From contig CAYNID010000006.1 in NCBI GenBank assembly GCA_964397425.1, forward strand, positions 1 to 64,000: DNA of 64,000 bases. The letters run 5' to 3'. Of this stretch, positions 1-9,456 are shown in pieces. Origin of the DNA: Hallerella sp964397425. GTDB taxonomy: Bacteria > Fibrobacterota > Fibrobacteria > Fibrobacterales > Fibrobacteraceae. The notes under the pieces were generated by a model that searched no databases, was not told where the DNA came from, and saw only the letters and a list, made by a program, of their open reading frames with translations. Position 1 is the first letter of the stretch, and each line of letters begins with the position of its first letter. Both the position numbers and the translations under genes were made by a program.

Positions 1-1
1 G

Positions 2-61
2 ACGGCTATTGATCGAAAGATTTTATTCAACGAGCGAGTAAATGATAATTTAGCGGCTTAA
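2..61 (+). pseudogene. 3' end of an inverted hsdS fragment
   Basis: The plus strand is open from the window edge to a TAA at 59-61 and reads ...AIDRKILFNERVNDNLAA. This is the central conserved (spacer-helix) segment of HsdS, as in DDKRAINTAVNDNLQQQ of the neighbouring full-length HsdS, but in the opposite orientation and cut by a stop straight after NDNL. A complete HsdS would continue into a second target recognition domain. The most natural reading is a half-length, silent hsdS partner whose body lies left of the window. Only 19 residues are visible, so the call rests on one motif and on position. Confidence 0.55.
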
Positions 62-1314
62 TCCTCAATTGTTGCTTGTCCATTCATTAGCATGGGAAGC
101 AACCAATCACGCAACCGTGTTAATTCTTGATTTTCGCAGATGTTTTTGCTGATCTGAGAATAAATCCCCTTGGTTCGCTCGTGGTAAAGACTTAGGACTC
201 TTTCTGATGGGATAATAAGGTTTATACCTGCAAGATCATCATTGTTTACAGCTTCTTGGGTAGCTCCATGAGCAAGAGTATCTTTGATGGTCTCGAAGTA
301 CGAGTGCTCAATGAACGAAGCGATGTATTCAAAACTCATTTGGCTACATTGTAGCCCGCAAAATCCGGTTGAAAGGATAGACTGCTCGATAAGTGGTATC
401 ATGTCACTATTAAGGAATAAATGCTTGATGCTCTTTTTCATCTTTGCAAACCAAACGGAGTTTACAGTAGGTTGCATATTGGCTCTGCTTTCACGGGTTG
501 CGTATTCAATAACTGAGCCAGTCGATATTGCAGTTCCGTTTACTTCAGCTGTGGCAAGATAAATCTTTGAGTCAAAAGGATCAATTCCCGGCTTGATGAT
601 GGAACTTATTGAGTTTTTGAATACAGACTCCACTTTCCATTCCTTCGGAACTGGGTATGCAACCCCATCTATCCTTACCATTTGACCACCGGAAGAACGA
701 TATGGTTTTCCGTTCTCATCTGGGAAATCAAATTGAGTGAACCAATAATCATACAACAGCTTTAGCTGCTGCTGTAAATTATCATTTACAGCAGTATTAA
801 TTGCTCTCTTATCATCAAGTTTTTTTAAAACCGCTGCGATCTTACACTGTGTTTCATAAGCAGGAATTATAATTTTAATATCACCAATGATATCCATATT
901 AATAGAAGCCATCGTTGATCCAACAGCGGCATTATTTATAGACTTAAGAATATGGCTACTGAGAAGATAATAGGATACATATTGAGGGTTTACTGCTGGG
1001 TCTGTTATTCTTACTCGTAAACAATCAGAACCCTGAAACCAACCATCTTCTGCCTTCGAAATCAAACAGTGTCGATCAACAGAACCTTTTCTTCCGAATA
1101 CAATATCTCCACATTGTAGAACATGTTCTGAAAGGCGATCTCTCGTTCTTTCAGAAATATAGTCCAAGTTATCTCTCACAATGTCTCCATAACCAATATT
1201 TTTTACATTGATAACAGGAATGCCTTCGGACACATATTCACTTGCTTTGAACTGTGTTCCAAAAGGTCCCGTCTTAAGTATAGAGAATTCTTTTAGTGCA
1301 CGAATATTACTCAT
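58..1314 (-). CDS. hsdS: Type I restriction enzyme specificity subunit HsdS
   Basis: 418 residues, the usual size for a two-TRD HsdS. It selects the split DNA target of the type I enzyme and holds the HsdM and HsdR subunits. The layout is TRD1 (about 1-160, with the GPFGTQFKASEY start seen in many HsdS), central conserved helix (about 163-195, NTAVNDNLQQQLKLLYDYWF), TRD2 (about 205-375) and distal conserved helix ending LRDWLLPMLMNGQ. Its start overlaps the end of hsdM by 8 bases, so translation is probably coupled. It is the last gene of the operon. A 15-bp stretch in the central conserved region (775-789) recurs inverted at 38-52 in the opposing fragment, which suggests the TRD2 half may be exchangeable by inversion. 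TRDs are too variable to name the target. Confidence 0.93.
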   Translation of the reverse strand: MSNIRALKEFSILKTGPFGTQFKASEYVSEGIPVINVKNIGYGDIVRDNLDYISERTRDRLSEHVLQCGDIVFGRKGSVDRHCLISKAEDGWFQGSDCLRVRITDPAVNPQYVSYYLLSSHILKSINNAAVGSTMASINMDIIGDIKIIIPAYETQCKIAAVLKKLDDKRAINTAVNDNLQQQLKLLYDYWFTQFDFPDENGKPYRSSGGQMVRIDGVAYPVPKEWKVESVFKNSISSIIKPGIDPFDSKIYLATAEVNGTAISTGSVIEYATRESRANMQPTVNSVWFAKMKKSIKHLFLNSDMIPLIEQSILSTGFCGLQCSQMSFEYIASFIEHSYFETIKDTLAHGATQEAVNNDDLAGINLIIPSERVLSLYHERTKGIYSQISKNICENQELTRLRDWLLPMLMNGQATIED

Positions 1315-2947
1315 ACTTCACCTTCTTTAGCTGCTCCATGATTTCCGATTGCAAGGCGTTTCCTTCGTCGAAAAGCTTTTGAAGGTTTGCGGTGTACGCT
1401 GCCATTTTTTTGTTGAACTCATCCTGTGTCAGTTCCACATAGTCGATTTTCACATCAAAGTATTGACCGGCGGCGAGCGAGTATTTCTTTGCCTTAATTT
1501 CATCGTATGTAACCGCAACAGAGAAGTCATCAACTGCTTCTTTGTTCTGGAATGTGGTCACTATCTTTTCAATCTCATCGTCACGCAGACGGCGTTTCTG
1601 ATTGTTGCCGTCTTTATATTCTTCGCCCAGCTTAGAAGCATCAATCAATACAACTTTCTCGGTTTTTCTGGAATTATCAAAGAACAGTACAGAAACATTG
1701 GTGCCGGTGGTAGCAAAAACATTTGACGGCATACTGACGCAGCCGTAGACGATTTTTTCATCCACAATGTGCTTCAAGATTTTGTTTTCAACGCCACTCT
1801 TTGCTGTAATGAAACCGGTAGGAATAACGATTGCACCCTTACCGTTTTTCTTCAGCGAATTTATAACATGCTGAATGAAGCATGTGTAAATCGCCATACT
1901 CTCTTTCTTCTTTGCAGGAACATTCGGAACACCAGCCCAGAAGCGAGCAGGCATAGCGGCGATCTTTTCACGAGTATCCGAAAAGTCCATCTTGAACGGA
2001 GGGTTGGAAACAACAAAATCGAAAGTTCTCAACGCCTGTCCATCATCACTTTTGTGATACGGAGCAACAAGGGTATCACCCTGGATTGCATGGTCAAGAG
2101 AAGAAACCAATCCGTTCAAAATCAAGTTTAGTTTCAACATTTTATTGCTTCGCTGGGAAATATCCTGTGCGAAAATAGTACAACGATCTTCACCAATTTG
2201 ATGGCTAAGTGCCATCAACAGTGTACCTGTACCGGCAGACGGGTCATAACATTCGATGCTATGGAGGTCTGAGCTGTCACCAACCAGCAGACGAGCCATA
2301 ATTGTCGCAATAGAGTGGGGTGTGTAATATTCAGCATATTTACCGCCACCGGCTGTGTTGTAGTCCTTGATTAGATACTCGAAGATAGCTGCGAAAAAGT
2401 CATAATGCTGGGTGAACGCCTCCTCAAAAGAGAAGTTTACGAGCTTATCAACCAACGCACGGGCAAACGGAGCACGCTGTGCTTCATCGGTCACATACTG
2501 AGTCAACTTCTCAAACAACGGGATTTTTGTGTTCTGCGTTGTCTGTGTTGCGAAGATTGCCATGTTCTTGTCGGCAATATCTGTCATTGTACTGTCAAAG
2601 ATAAGGTCGAAGTCGCCCTTGCTCTGCTGATTCCAGAGATTTGAAATGAGATGTTCGGGGTAGAGCTGCGGTACATCAGCAGACAGCTCATCCAAAATGT
2701 CAAGTCGATCATCCTCAGACATTTCGGCATAGGCAATTTCCCATTTGGGCGCATTGGCGAGAATCGGACTGATTCGCTTGACCTCGTACCCAAATTTGTC
2801 GTTGATGAATTTATAAAGAAAAACCTGCGTGATGATTTTATATTCGTTTCCATCATTGCCCATACCGTAGGTCTGGCAGGTCGATTTCAACGCATCTATC
2901 AACTCGATGGTTTTTTCTTTAATGGTTTTGGTGTTGGCAATAACCAT
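1307..2947 (-). CDS. hsdM: Type I restriction-modification methyltransferase HsdM
   Basis: 546 residues. N6-adenine DNA methyltransferase subunit, which together with HsdS protects the host DNA and also forms part of the nuclease complex. An N-terminal helical HsdM domain (about 1-150) precedes the catalytic domain. The SAM-binding motif I DPSAGTG lies near residue 236 and the catalytic motif IV NPPF near residue 315, inside VVSNPPFKMDF. The gene lies 15 bases downstream of hsdR and overlaps hsdS, giving the order R-M-S. Both key motifs are intact, so methylation activity is expected. Confidence 0.96.
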   Translation of the reverse strand: MVIANTKTIKEKTIELIDALKSTCQTYGMGNDGNEYKIITQVFLYKFINDKFGYEVKRISPILANAPKWEIAYAEMSEDDRLDILDELSADVPQLYPEHLISNLWNQQSKGDFDLIFDSTMTDIADKNMAIFATQTTQNTKIPLFEKLTQYVTDEAQRAPFARALVDKLVNFSFEEAFTQHYDFFAAIFEYLIKDYNTAGGGKYAEYYTPHSIATIMARLLVGDSSDLHSIECYDPSAGTGTLLMALSHQIGEDRCTIFAQDISQRSNKMLKLNLILNGLVSSLDHAIQGDTLVAPYHKSDDGQALRTFDFVVSNPPFKMDFSDTREKIAAMPARFWAGVPNVPAKKKESMAIYTCFIQHVINSLKKNGKGAIVIPTGFITAKSGVENKILKHIVDEKIVYGCVSMPSNVFATTGTNVSVLFFDNSRKTEKVVLIDASKLGEEYKDGNNQKRRLRDDEIEKIVTTFQNKEAVDDFSVAVTYDEIKAKKYSLAAGQYFDVKIDYVELTQDEFNKKMAAYTANLQKLFDEGNALQSEIMEQLKKVKYE

Positions 2948-2962
2948 ATCTGTTTCCTCCTT

Positions 2963-5900
2963 TTATGCCGCAGGATAGGTTGCATTATACTGATTGAGAT
3001 ATTGGCGTGTAATTCTGCTCTGGATAAACAGCCGATCCTCTCTTGCACTTGTCAAGTTCAGTTTGTCCATACCTTCCTTTATCTGCGTCATAACTGTTTT
3101 TTCAAAATAGGCGTCTTTCTTCAAAATGTCGTTTCGATCATACACCTTTTGGTCAATGTCATTTTTAATCGCAAGCAAAACGCCCATGATAGATTCGTCA
3201 TACAAAGATACAATAGGAGCTTTTCCGGTTCGTTGTCTCTCTGCATTTTCTTCACGAATACGCTTGTGAACTCGTGCGAACTTCTCGTCCCCACTATATT
3301 TCTTGAGCAAGGCGTTGTTCCGCTTTTGCAATTCAGTAAGTTTTTTCAAAACCTCATCCAAAGCCTTTGAATGTTCCTCAAACTCTTGAATTGTACTGAC
3401 AACAAATCCGTGCTCCTTAAATCTTTGCATGAAAGCATCTCGCAGAGTGATAAATTCGGGATCATCTTGGTCGATATTCTGCGTGAACTCACGGATCGTT
3501 TTCTGCCATTTGTCCTGCAATTCGACACCACCGGAAATCAGTTTCATTTCTTCTTCACCGATTTTGCTGAAATTGAAAGTAATATCCTGCATGGCTTCGT
3601 TGACCAACTGCTTTGTTGAATCATCACTATTAAATGCTTCTTTCTGATTGATTGCGTCGATATGATGCTGAACCTCAGAAATCATCTGTGTCAACTTCGG
3701 AAGCTCCATTGCTGCGAAAGCAGCTTTCAGTTCTTCATCACCAAAGGTTCTAACCATATTACAGCAATCACGAGCTGAAATAAGAGCCTTCTTCAGTTTA
3801 AGCAATTCGGTTTTATCCTCGATGGTGGAGATCTCCGAACTGAACTCCTCGGCATTGTCGGTACTGTACTCAAACAACGCTTGACGAACTTCCTGCATTT
3901 GTGCAATCAATGCTGCCGGATCTTCAAGTACCTGCTGGAAGGTATCAGTTTCGTTTCCTTCTCCTGTTTCCTCTGGATCATTGAAACGATTAAGTTCTTG
4001 CAGATATTCTTCGTTTGTGTCCTGGAAGTTCTTCTTTATATCAGCAAAATCAATTACAAAGCCATAACGGTTGTCCTTGTAAGGGCGATTAACACGAGTA
4101 ATTGCTTGCAGCAAATTGTGATCTTTCAGCTTACGCCCGAAATAGAGTCTTTTCAGACGAGGTGCATCAAATCCTGTCAGCAACATATTGTAGACAATCA
4201 GAATATCAATCGTCATATTCTTTTTGAAGTCCTTGACGATCTGCTTTCTTGTTTCCTTGTCATCACTGTCATGTAGGATAAGCCCTGCCTTGAAGTGGCT
4301 CTGCAATGAAGCATCTGCATTTAACGACTGCTGTATCTCATCGAAGTACGCATAAAGTTTACGGGCTTGTTCGCTGGATTCGCAGATAACCATTCCACCC
4401 AATGTTTCATCACCGTGAAGCTGGCGAAATTGCTTTAGGTCAGTAATGATATATCTGAGAAGTTCCTTTACATAGCTATCATGTTCAATAATATCATTCT
4501 TCTTGATGTCCTTTTTCTCCACCAATGTTTCGAGCTTCTCGTAGATTTGGGATAGTTTTTCCTTATACGAGGTCTCAATATCCTCACGAATAATTTTCAA
4601 AGTATATCCATCTTGAATGGACTTGTCATAGTAGTAGGTGTGAAAGTAATTACCAAATACTTTCCACGATGCTCTTTCCGCTTTCAGCAACGGAGTACCA
4701 GTTAGTGCAATCTTGATAGAGTTTTTATCAGCATCAAACAAGTTTGCAAGGAAGGAACCTGTGGGATTGTATCCTCTATGTGCTTCATCCATGATAAAAA
4801 TTCTTTGAAGATTGGTAGCATAAGCAGGCAAATCAACTTTATGCTTATCTTCAGCAAAACGCTGGATATTCACGACGGTGATTTCTTGATTACCACTTGA
4901 TCCTTCGAGGGCTTGATTGGTTCTAAATTGCTCCATCAGTTCTTGCCTGGAGGAAGCAGTTTTTACGACAAGTCCACGAGCTTCAAATTCCTGCGTTGCC
5001 TGTTCAAGCAAATCAAGTCTGTCAACAATGAAATAGAATTTAGCCACTTTATTTTGCTTTGCAAAGTAGTCAGAAAGCACATAGGACAAATGGTACGAAA
5101 GAGCAGTCTTACCGCTTCCTTGCGTGTGCCATACGACACCGGAAGTAACGCCCTCGCTTAGCTTTTGACGAATAGCTAAAGCTGCAAACATCTGCTGATA
5201 ACGCATGATGTGCTTTTGATCGGTGGACTCAATTTTGCCGTCAACTTCTCGTTCAGATTTTACATAGGCAATGCCGTATTTCAGTAAGAACAGCAAGCGT
5301 TCCGGTGAACACATAGATGTGATAATTCGGTTAGTCGGAGTATTGACATTGAGGTTTGTTTGATACTCCGGTGCTGTATGTATAACCTGGCAGTTAAAAT
5401 CGCTTAGAATTTTCTTTTCCACAGCAGGGTCGATGCTCTTATAAGGGTAATTCTGAATATAAGGAGCAATTTTGGAACCTGTTGTGTTTTCTTCTATAAA
5501 ACAATTAAAAGGAGCTTTGTCACGAGCAGCAGTACAATAGAAAGCACCCTGAATTGGTACGATGCCGCCCATTGTATCGTATTCCATGTTGTTTGAGAAG
5601 ATCATAAACTGAGTTATATTGATGAATCGACGGAATTTTTTGTTTGGAAATCTTTGTCGGTTCATGCGGGTACTTTCCGCAACCATACCACCATAATTAT
5701 TCGGCTTTTTCACCTCGATGAAAACAAGGGGGAGACCATTGACGAAAAGCGTAATATCGGGTCTAAACTCATCCTGATCTCTCTTACAGGTAAACTCCGC
5801 TGTATAGTGATAGGTATTGTTCGCAGGATTATCAAAGTCAACGAGCCTAACGGGAGATATAGTGGTCAGTCTTTTGTAAAAACTGCGTCCTAAATCATCG

Positions 5901-6142
5901 TTATCCAGTTCTTGGCGAATGGTTCTAAGGACTTGCTCGGACTCACCGGAATGGTCTGGGTTAAGTGCTGCAAATTGCTGTTTGAACACATCAATTAAAA
6001 TGTTTGTTTCCGGGTCATATACAGTGTTTGCCATGTCCTCGGAAATTTTTCCAAAGTAGGTGTACCCCAAACGGTTCAGATGAACTAAAGCAGGCATTTG
6101 AACTCGTGTCGCTTCATTAAATTTATCATGATTAGCTGTCAC
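2963..6142 (-). CDS. hsdR: Type I restriction endonuclease subunit HsdR
   Basis: 1059 residues. ATP-dependent translocase and nuclease subunit. The PD-ExK nuclease shows D in RPDITLF (about 128) and the E-x-K pair in FIEVKKP (about 141-144). The SF2 helicase part has Walker A TQGSGKT near 340 and the motif II box DEAHRG near 451, followed by a C-terminal helical region that docks on HsdM. The start is GTG at 6140-6142, preceded by AAAGG. First gene of hsdRMS; a near-perfect inverted repeat at 6199-6219 lies beside its probable promoter. It appears intact and complete. Confidence 0.96.
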   Translation of the reverse strand: MTANHDKFNEATRVQMPALVHLNRLGYTYFGKISEDMANTVYDPETNILIDVFKQQFAALNPDHSGESEQVLRTIRQELDNDDLGRSFYKRLTTISPVRLVDFDNPANNTYHYTAEFTCKRDQDEFRPDITLFVNGLPLVFIEVKKPNNYGGMVAESTRMNRQRFPNKKFRRFINITQFMIFSNNMEYDTMGGIVPIQGAFYCTAARDKAPFNCFIEENTTGSKIAPYIQNYPYKSIDPAVEKKILSDFNCQVIHTAPEYQTNLNVNTPTNRIITSMCSPERLLFLLKYGIAYVKSEREVDGKIESTDQKHIMRYQQMFAALAIRQKLSEGVTSGVVWHTQGSGKTALSYHLSYVLSDYFAKQNKVAKFYFIVDRLDLLEQATQEFEARGLVVKTASSRQELMEQFRTNQALEGSSGNQEITVVNIQRFAEDKHKVDLPAYATNLQRIFIMDEAHRGYNPTGSFLANLFDADKNSIKIALTGTPLLKAERASWKVFGNYFHTYYYDKSIQDGYTLKIIREDIETSYKEKLSQIYEKLETLVEKKDIKKNDIIEHDSYVKELLRYIITDLKQFRQLHGDETLGGMVICESSEQARKLYAYFDEIQQSLNADASLQSHFKAGLILHDSDDKETRKQIVKDFKKNMTIDILIVYNMLLTGFDAPRLKRLYFGRKLKDHNLLQAITRVNRPYKDNRYGFVIDFADIKKNFQDTNEEYLQELNRFNDPEETGEGNETDTFQQVLEDPAALIAQMQEVRQALFEYSTDNAEEFSSEISTIEDKTELLKLKKALISARDCCNMVRTFGDEELKAAFAAMELPKLTQMISEVQHHIDAINQKEAFNSDDSTKQLVNEAMQDITFNFSKIGEEEMKLISGGVELQDKWQKTIREFTQNIDQDDPEFITLRDAFMQRFKEHGFVVSTIQEFEEHSKALDEVLKKLTELQKRNNALLKKYSGDEKFARVHKRIREENAERQRTGKAPIVSLYDESIMGVLLAIKNDIDQKVYDRNDILKKDAYFEKTVMTQIKEGMDKLNLTSAREDRLFIQSRITRQYLNQYNATYPAA

Positions 6143-6191
6143 ATCTACCTTTCTTATTGTTTTAGATCTTTGTTTTTTGGGGGGTGGGTAT

Positions 6192-6219
6192 TGTATAAGT
6201 TGTCCGTTGTACGGACGAC
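6192..6219 (-). promoter_or_regulatory. Putative promoter -10 and palindromic operator of hsdRMS
   Basis: On the minus strand a TATACA hexamer (6192-6197) lies about 50 bases before the hsdR start. Immediately upstream is an inverted repeat, GTTGTCCG (6199-6206) and CGGACGAC (6212-6219) separated by TTGTA, with one mismatch in eight. Its position just upstream of the -10 box suggests a repressor site. No regulator gene is visible nearby, so this is inference from the symmetry. Confidence 0.4.
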
Positions 6220-6255
6220 TTTAGGTGTATTGTAACAAGGGTGGGCTATTTCCAT

Positions 6256-6596
6256 TTACTCCACCAGTGTTTTCAGCGACTCGATAATGCGCTCATACCC
6301 AATAGTTTCTGCATAAGCGAATTGCTTGCGATATTTATTCCACATGGTTTTTGGTTTAGAGCATTCTTGATGCTGTGCAGAATTGAGGGAATTTCTGTGT
6401 TCTGCTCAGCCGAGCCATGGTAATTTGCGGTGGCGGCAAGGGCTTCAGTGAATACAGATTTGTTGAATTTTGCAGTCAGCATAACACGGTAACTGCTGTA
6501 AATATAGTTTTCTCTAATAGAAGAGGTTGTTTCGATCTTGAACGTCACACCATCGTCAAAGGGAATTGCGCAGTTCTGCTTCATGGCACAACTCAT
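6256..6596 (-). pseudogene. Remnant of AbiEii nucleotidyltransferase-type toxin
   Basis: Begins with ATG overlapping the abiEi stop (ATGA, 6593-6596), the normal abiE arrangement. Recognisable AbiEii pieces are CAIPFDDGVTFKIE, YSSYRVMLTAKF and FTEALAATANYHGS. The C-terminal piece MWNKYRKQFAYAETIGYE is in another frame and ends at a TAA at 6256-6258. The whole spans about 114 codons where intact members have about 300. The N-terminal region with the nucleotidyltransferase GS-x-D signature is missing, as is most of the middle. This is erosion by deletions plus a frameshift, so no active toxin is expected. Confidence 0.75.
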
Positions 6597-7185
6597 AGAA
6601 GCACTTCCAAATAACGGTGTAGTATGTTTTCCACCCGAATTTGCTTTGCGTAAGTGTTTAACCTGTTCAAATTCTTTTTCGGGCTTGCTGCATACAGCCT
6701 CAGCGCCGCTAAAAATGTTTCCGAGTCCATCTTGTTTCGGTTGCGGATGCAATCGCAGATCGTCCGTTCCAAATCGTAGGCAGGGACGTCGTTTCCGGCA
6801 GGCGTTTTCAAAACCGTTTTGCCCAACTTGAACAGTTCCAGCTTGATGTAATACACTTTGCACTCCGCTTTGATAGCCGTAGAGGGAATACAGTCGGAGG
6901 GAGCGGTAATGGTGTGTTCAAAGAGCGTTCTGTTTGAAATCCCATGCAGGAACAGTGCCGTTTCATGGAAAAAATAATTCTGTTGGAACGCTTGCTGATG
7001 GACAGTAGTTCGTCTTGCATATCGTTTGGAAAAATGTATTGACCTTTTACGATTCTGTGGATCTTATCTTTTTTGCTCAGCTTGTAGAGCATGGCTTTTG
7101 AAATGCCGCGTTGTGCGGCAATTTTGGTTTCGATGATGCCGCCATGTTTTGATGCGATGACGGCAAGTTCGGAGATGTAATCCAC
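6593..7185 (-). pseudogene. AbiEi antitoxin-like transcriptional regulator, frameshifted
   Basis: The first part (GTG start at 7185 after GAGGTGA) encodes an N-terminal winged-helix segment typical of AbiEi (ELAVIASKHGGIIETKIAA, then SKAMLYKLSKKDKIHRIVKG) up to NRIIFS. Family-like sequence then continues in another frame as HETALFLHGISNRTLFEHTI and on through YYIKLELFKLGKTVLKTPAG to YLEVLL at 6593. The switch falls at a T6/CC run near 6972-6980 on the minus strand and is explained by one missing base. Intact AbiEi binds DNA and represses the abiE promoter. Either a recent mutation or a base-calling error could explain the break, but the eroded abiEii downstream favours real decay. Confidence 0.75.
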
Positions 7186-7217
7186 GTACTCACCTCAGTT
7201 TGGTTTTATTTGATAAT

Positions 7218-7246
7218 ATTATATTCAAAATTATGATGATAGTCAA
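7218..7246 (-). promoter_or_regulatory. Sigma-70 promoter of the abiE remnant
   Basis: On the minus strand TTGACT (7241-7246) and TATAAT (7218-7223) are separated by exactly 17 bases, 33 bases ahead of the abiEi GTG. The -10 box is the enterobacterial/Firmicute form TATAAT, whereas backbone genes here use TATATT. That fits the foreign origin of this island. Confidence 0.75.
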
Positions 7247-7414
7247 CAGCTGTGAAAAATTTTCTTCTGATGTCTAATTTTCGACCATTGTTGTTCTGAG
7301 AATATTGTAAGAGCAGGATTCCATCACGGAACCAATTTTCATTCGCTTATTTCCGTTACTGCAGAAATTTTGTTGAACAGGATTGTGAAATTTTCAGAGT
7401 GAGTTTGTGAAAGG

Positions 7415-9406
7415 TCAAAGCCCCGTTTCCAGCGTATAGTCCGAGACCCGGATAAGAGTATCCAAAATGGCTTCCAGGCGCTTTACCGTTTCGGTTTTTT
7501 CTGTCGCCAAATTTTTTTCCTGGCGGATATCGTGTTCGGCGAAAAGGCCGTCAACGTCTCCGGAATTTAATGGATAACGGTCGATGAGTCGGTAGCCTTC
7601 GAATCCCAAATCGGCGACTTTGGAATAAGCGCCCAAAGAAAGTCCCGAGGAACTTCCCCGGAGCAAATTGTGGCCCATGAAAAGGTTGGGGACGGCAAAT
7701 CCCGCCAGTTCCAAAAGGGTCGGCGCAATGTCGATTTGAGCGCCTGTCACAGAGTCGATGCCCGGTTCGACATGTTTCCCGTGGACGACAAACGGAATCC
7801 AGGTGGCATTTGAAAAAGCACTGCCGTTCATCGTGGAAACGTTGTTTTCGCCTAAAGGAAATCCGTGATCCGCCATGATGACGATGATTGTATTTGAAAA
7901 CCACGGTTCATTTTGAATTTGGTGGATGAAGCGTGCCAGTTGACGGTCTGTGTAGTTCATCGTCACCTGGATGCGTTCTTGTAAAGGCCGTTTCTTTTCT
8001 TCTTCGGTCATGCCTTTGGCGAAGTTGAACGGATAATGATTGGAGCGGCTCATGACGGTCGCCAGGAAAGGTTTTCCGCTGTGGGCGAGGGAATCTTTGA
8101 CGTAAGAAACGGTCGCGGCGAAGAACGTTGAATCATCTTCGAGGTCGCGGTCGTAATGCTCGGCGGTGTACCATTTGGCCATCCAGACGCCCAAATTATC
8201 CCAGGCGGGGTCCGCTGCCGAAAAGTAATGCGTCGTGTAGCCGGAATCGGTGAGGACGGAAGCGAAACTGGGCAGGCTGACGTGCGCGAGGTCCGTCGCT
8301 TCGGCGAGGGAGGAATGGTGGGGAATTCCCAAATGGGTGGAAAGTACGCCGCCCGTTGTCGGAAGTCCGCTGGAATGGATGCGGACAAAGGCGCGGGAAT
8401 GTGTTGCGATGGAATCGAGGAACGGTGTCGGCGAAGGCTTGTCGGTATTCATGAAGCCGACGTTCAGGCCGCGGTGGGATTCCAGCAAAAAGAGGATGAT
8501 GTTTGGCTGTTCGGCTCTCCGGGCCTTTAAGGCGGAATCGTTTGACAGAGAAGCTTTGGGTATGCGGTAAGTCGGCAGTTTTTTCCCCAGTTCCGAAGAG
8601 GGAAATTCCCACAAGGTGTCACCTTCGACTTGTTGCCACAAAGTTTGGTATGCCATCCCGAAAAGGTGAATTTGCGCGCTGTCGAGGTTGCCCGCTTTTT
8701 TAGAAGAGAACAGTTCGTTGTAAACGAGGGAGACTATCGGTCTGAGCTTTGTCATCCGGGCGTTTCCCGTCCAGATGCAATAAACAAAAAGGTAAGATGC
8801 CGCATAAAAAACGATCATGGCGGCAACGGGAACCTTGGCGGAGCGTCTTCCAAGGAAGTTGCGGAAAATCCGGAAAAGCCCGTAAGTCACCGGGAGAATC
8901 AGCGCCAGCACGAAAAATTGCAAGAAGGGAACGGAAAGGTCGTTCGCCACATAATCCCAGAACATGGCGATGGAAGAGGTGTCCTTGTAAGTATCGACAA
9001 GTCCAAAAGAAAGGTGACTGCCCAAAAAACGCTGGACTTCATTGTCTAAAAGCGTAAAAAGTAAAATCGTGGAATGGAATAGGGCAAAGAGGACCGGGGT
9101 AATTTTTCCACAGGAATTCGTTTTCGATTTGGAAATCCGCCTTTTGAAAAAAGAGAAAACGGTTGCGGCGGCGGCAAACAGAATCAGCGAATTGAATATC
9201 CACAAGAAGTCGATGCAAATGGCGTGGAAAATATACCAGTCCGGTTTGCTGACAAAGGGAAAGCCGTAAGGATTGCTGCGGAACAAAAGCAAAAAGCGCA
9301 AAAAAATGTGGGAAACCCAAAACGCGAGGGAAATGGAAATCAGGCTTTTGTACGGAGAAAACCCGTGCGCGGCTTTCTTGAGAAAGTTCAAAACGAAATT
9401 CTTCAT
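7415..9406 (-). CDS. LTA-synthase-like membrane sulfatase/phosphotransferase
   Basis: 663 residues. The N-terminal third has about five membrane segments; the C-terminal part is an alkaline-phosphatase-superfamily domain facing the periplasm. Family landmarks are the metal ligand in LLESHRGLN (about 308), the nucleophile Thr in SSGLPTTGGVLS (about 345), SRSNHYPFNF, and the late metal site MADHGFPLGENN (about 513). Relatives transfer phosphoglycerol or phosphoethanolamine onto glycans or lipids, or hydrolyse sulfate esters; the substrate here cannot be read. It is divergent from the phosphatase at 9457, sharing a 50-base spacer. A second member of the family lies at 56410-58368. Confidence 0.85.
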   Translation of the reverse strand: MKNFVLNFLKKAAHGFSPYKSLISISLAFWVSHIFLRFLLLFRSNPYGFPFVSKPDWYIFHAICIDFLWIFNSLILFAAAATVFSFFKRRISKSKTNSCGKITPVLFALFHSTILLFTLLDNEVQRFLGSHLSFGLVDTYKDTSSIAMFWDYVANDLSVPFLQFFVLALILPVTYGLFRIFRNFLGRRSAKVPVAAMIVFYAASYLFVYCIWTGNARMTKLRPIVSLVYNELFSSKKAGNLDSAQIHLFGMAYQTLWQQVEGDTLWEFPSSELGKKLPTYRIPKASLSNDSALKARRAEQPNIILFLLESHRGLNVGFMNTDKPSPTPFLDSIATHSRAFVRIHSSGLPTTGGVLSTHLGIPHHSSLAEATDLAHVSLPSFASVLTDSGYTTHYFSAADPAWDNLGVWMAKWYTAEHYDRDLEDDSTFFAATVSYVKDSLAHSGKPFLATVMSRSNHYPFNFAKGMTEEEKKRPLQERIQVTMNYTDRQLARFIHQIQNEPWFSNTIIVIMADHGFPLGENNVSTMNGSAFSNATWIPFVVHGKHVEPGIDSVTGAQIDIAPTLLELAGFAVPNLFMGHNLLRGSSSGLSLGAYSKVADLGFEGYRLIDRYPLNSGDVDGLFAEHDIRQEKNLATEKTETVKRLEAILDTLIRVSDYTLETGL

Positions 9407-9422
9407 TTTTCAAAAATACAAA

Positions 9423-9450
9423 TTGAACGCCATTCTTGATTTTGTAAATT
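9423..9450 (+). promoter_or_regulatory. Promoter of the tyrosine phosphatase gene
   Basis: TTGAAC (9423-9428) and TAAATT (9445-9450) are 16 bases apart. Only six bases separate the -10 box from the ATG at 9457, so transcription would begin at or next to the start codon (leaderless mRNA). No ribosome binding site is visible. Confidence 0.5.
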
Positions 9451-9456
9451 TCCAAT

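Noticed and set aside
6273..6863. A single 196-residue gene covering the abiE junction
   Set aside because: Its first 89 residues are an out-of-frame reading of abiEi. Only the part after 6596 matches AbiEii, and that is a deletion remnant.
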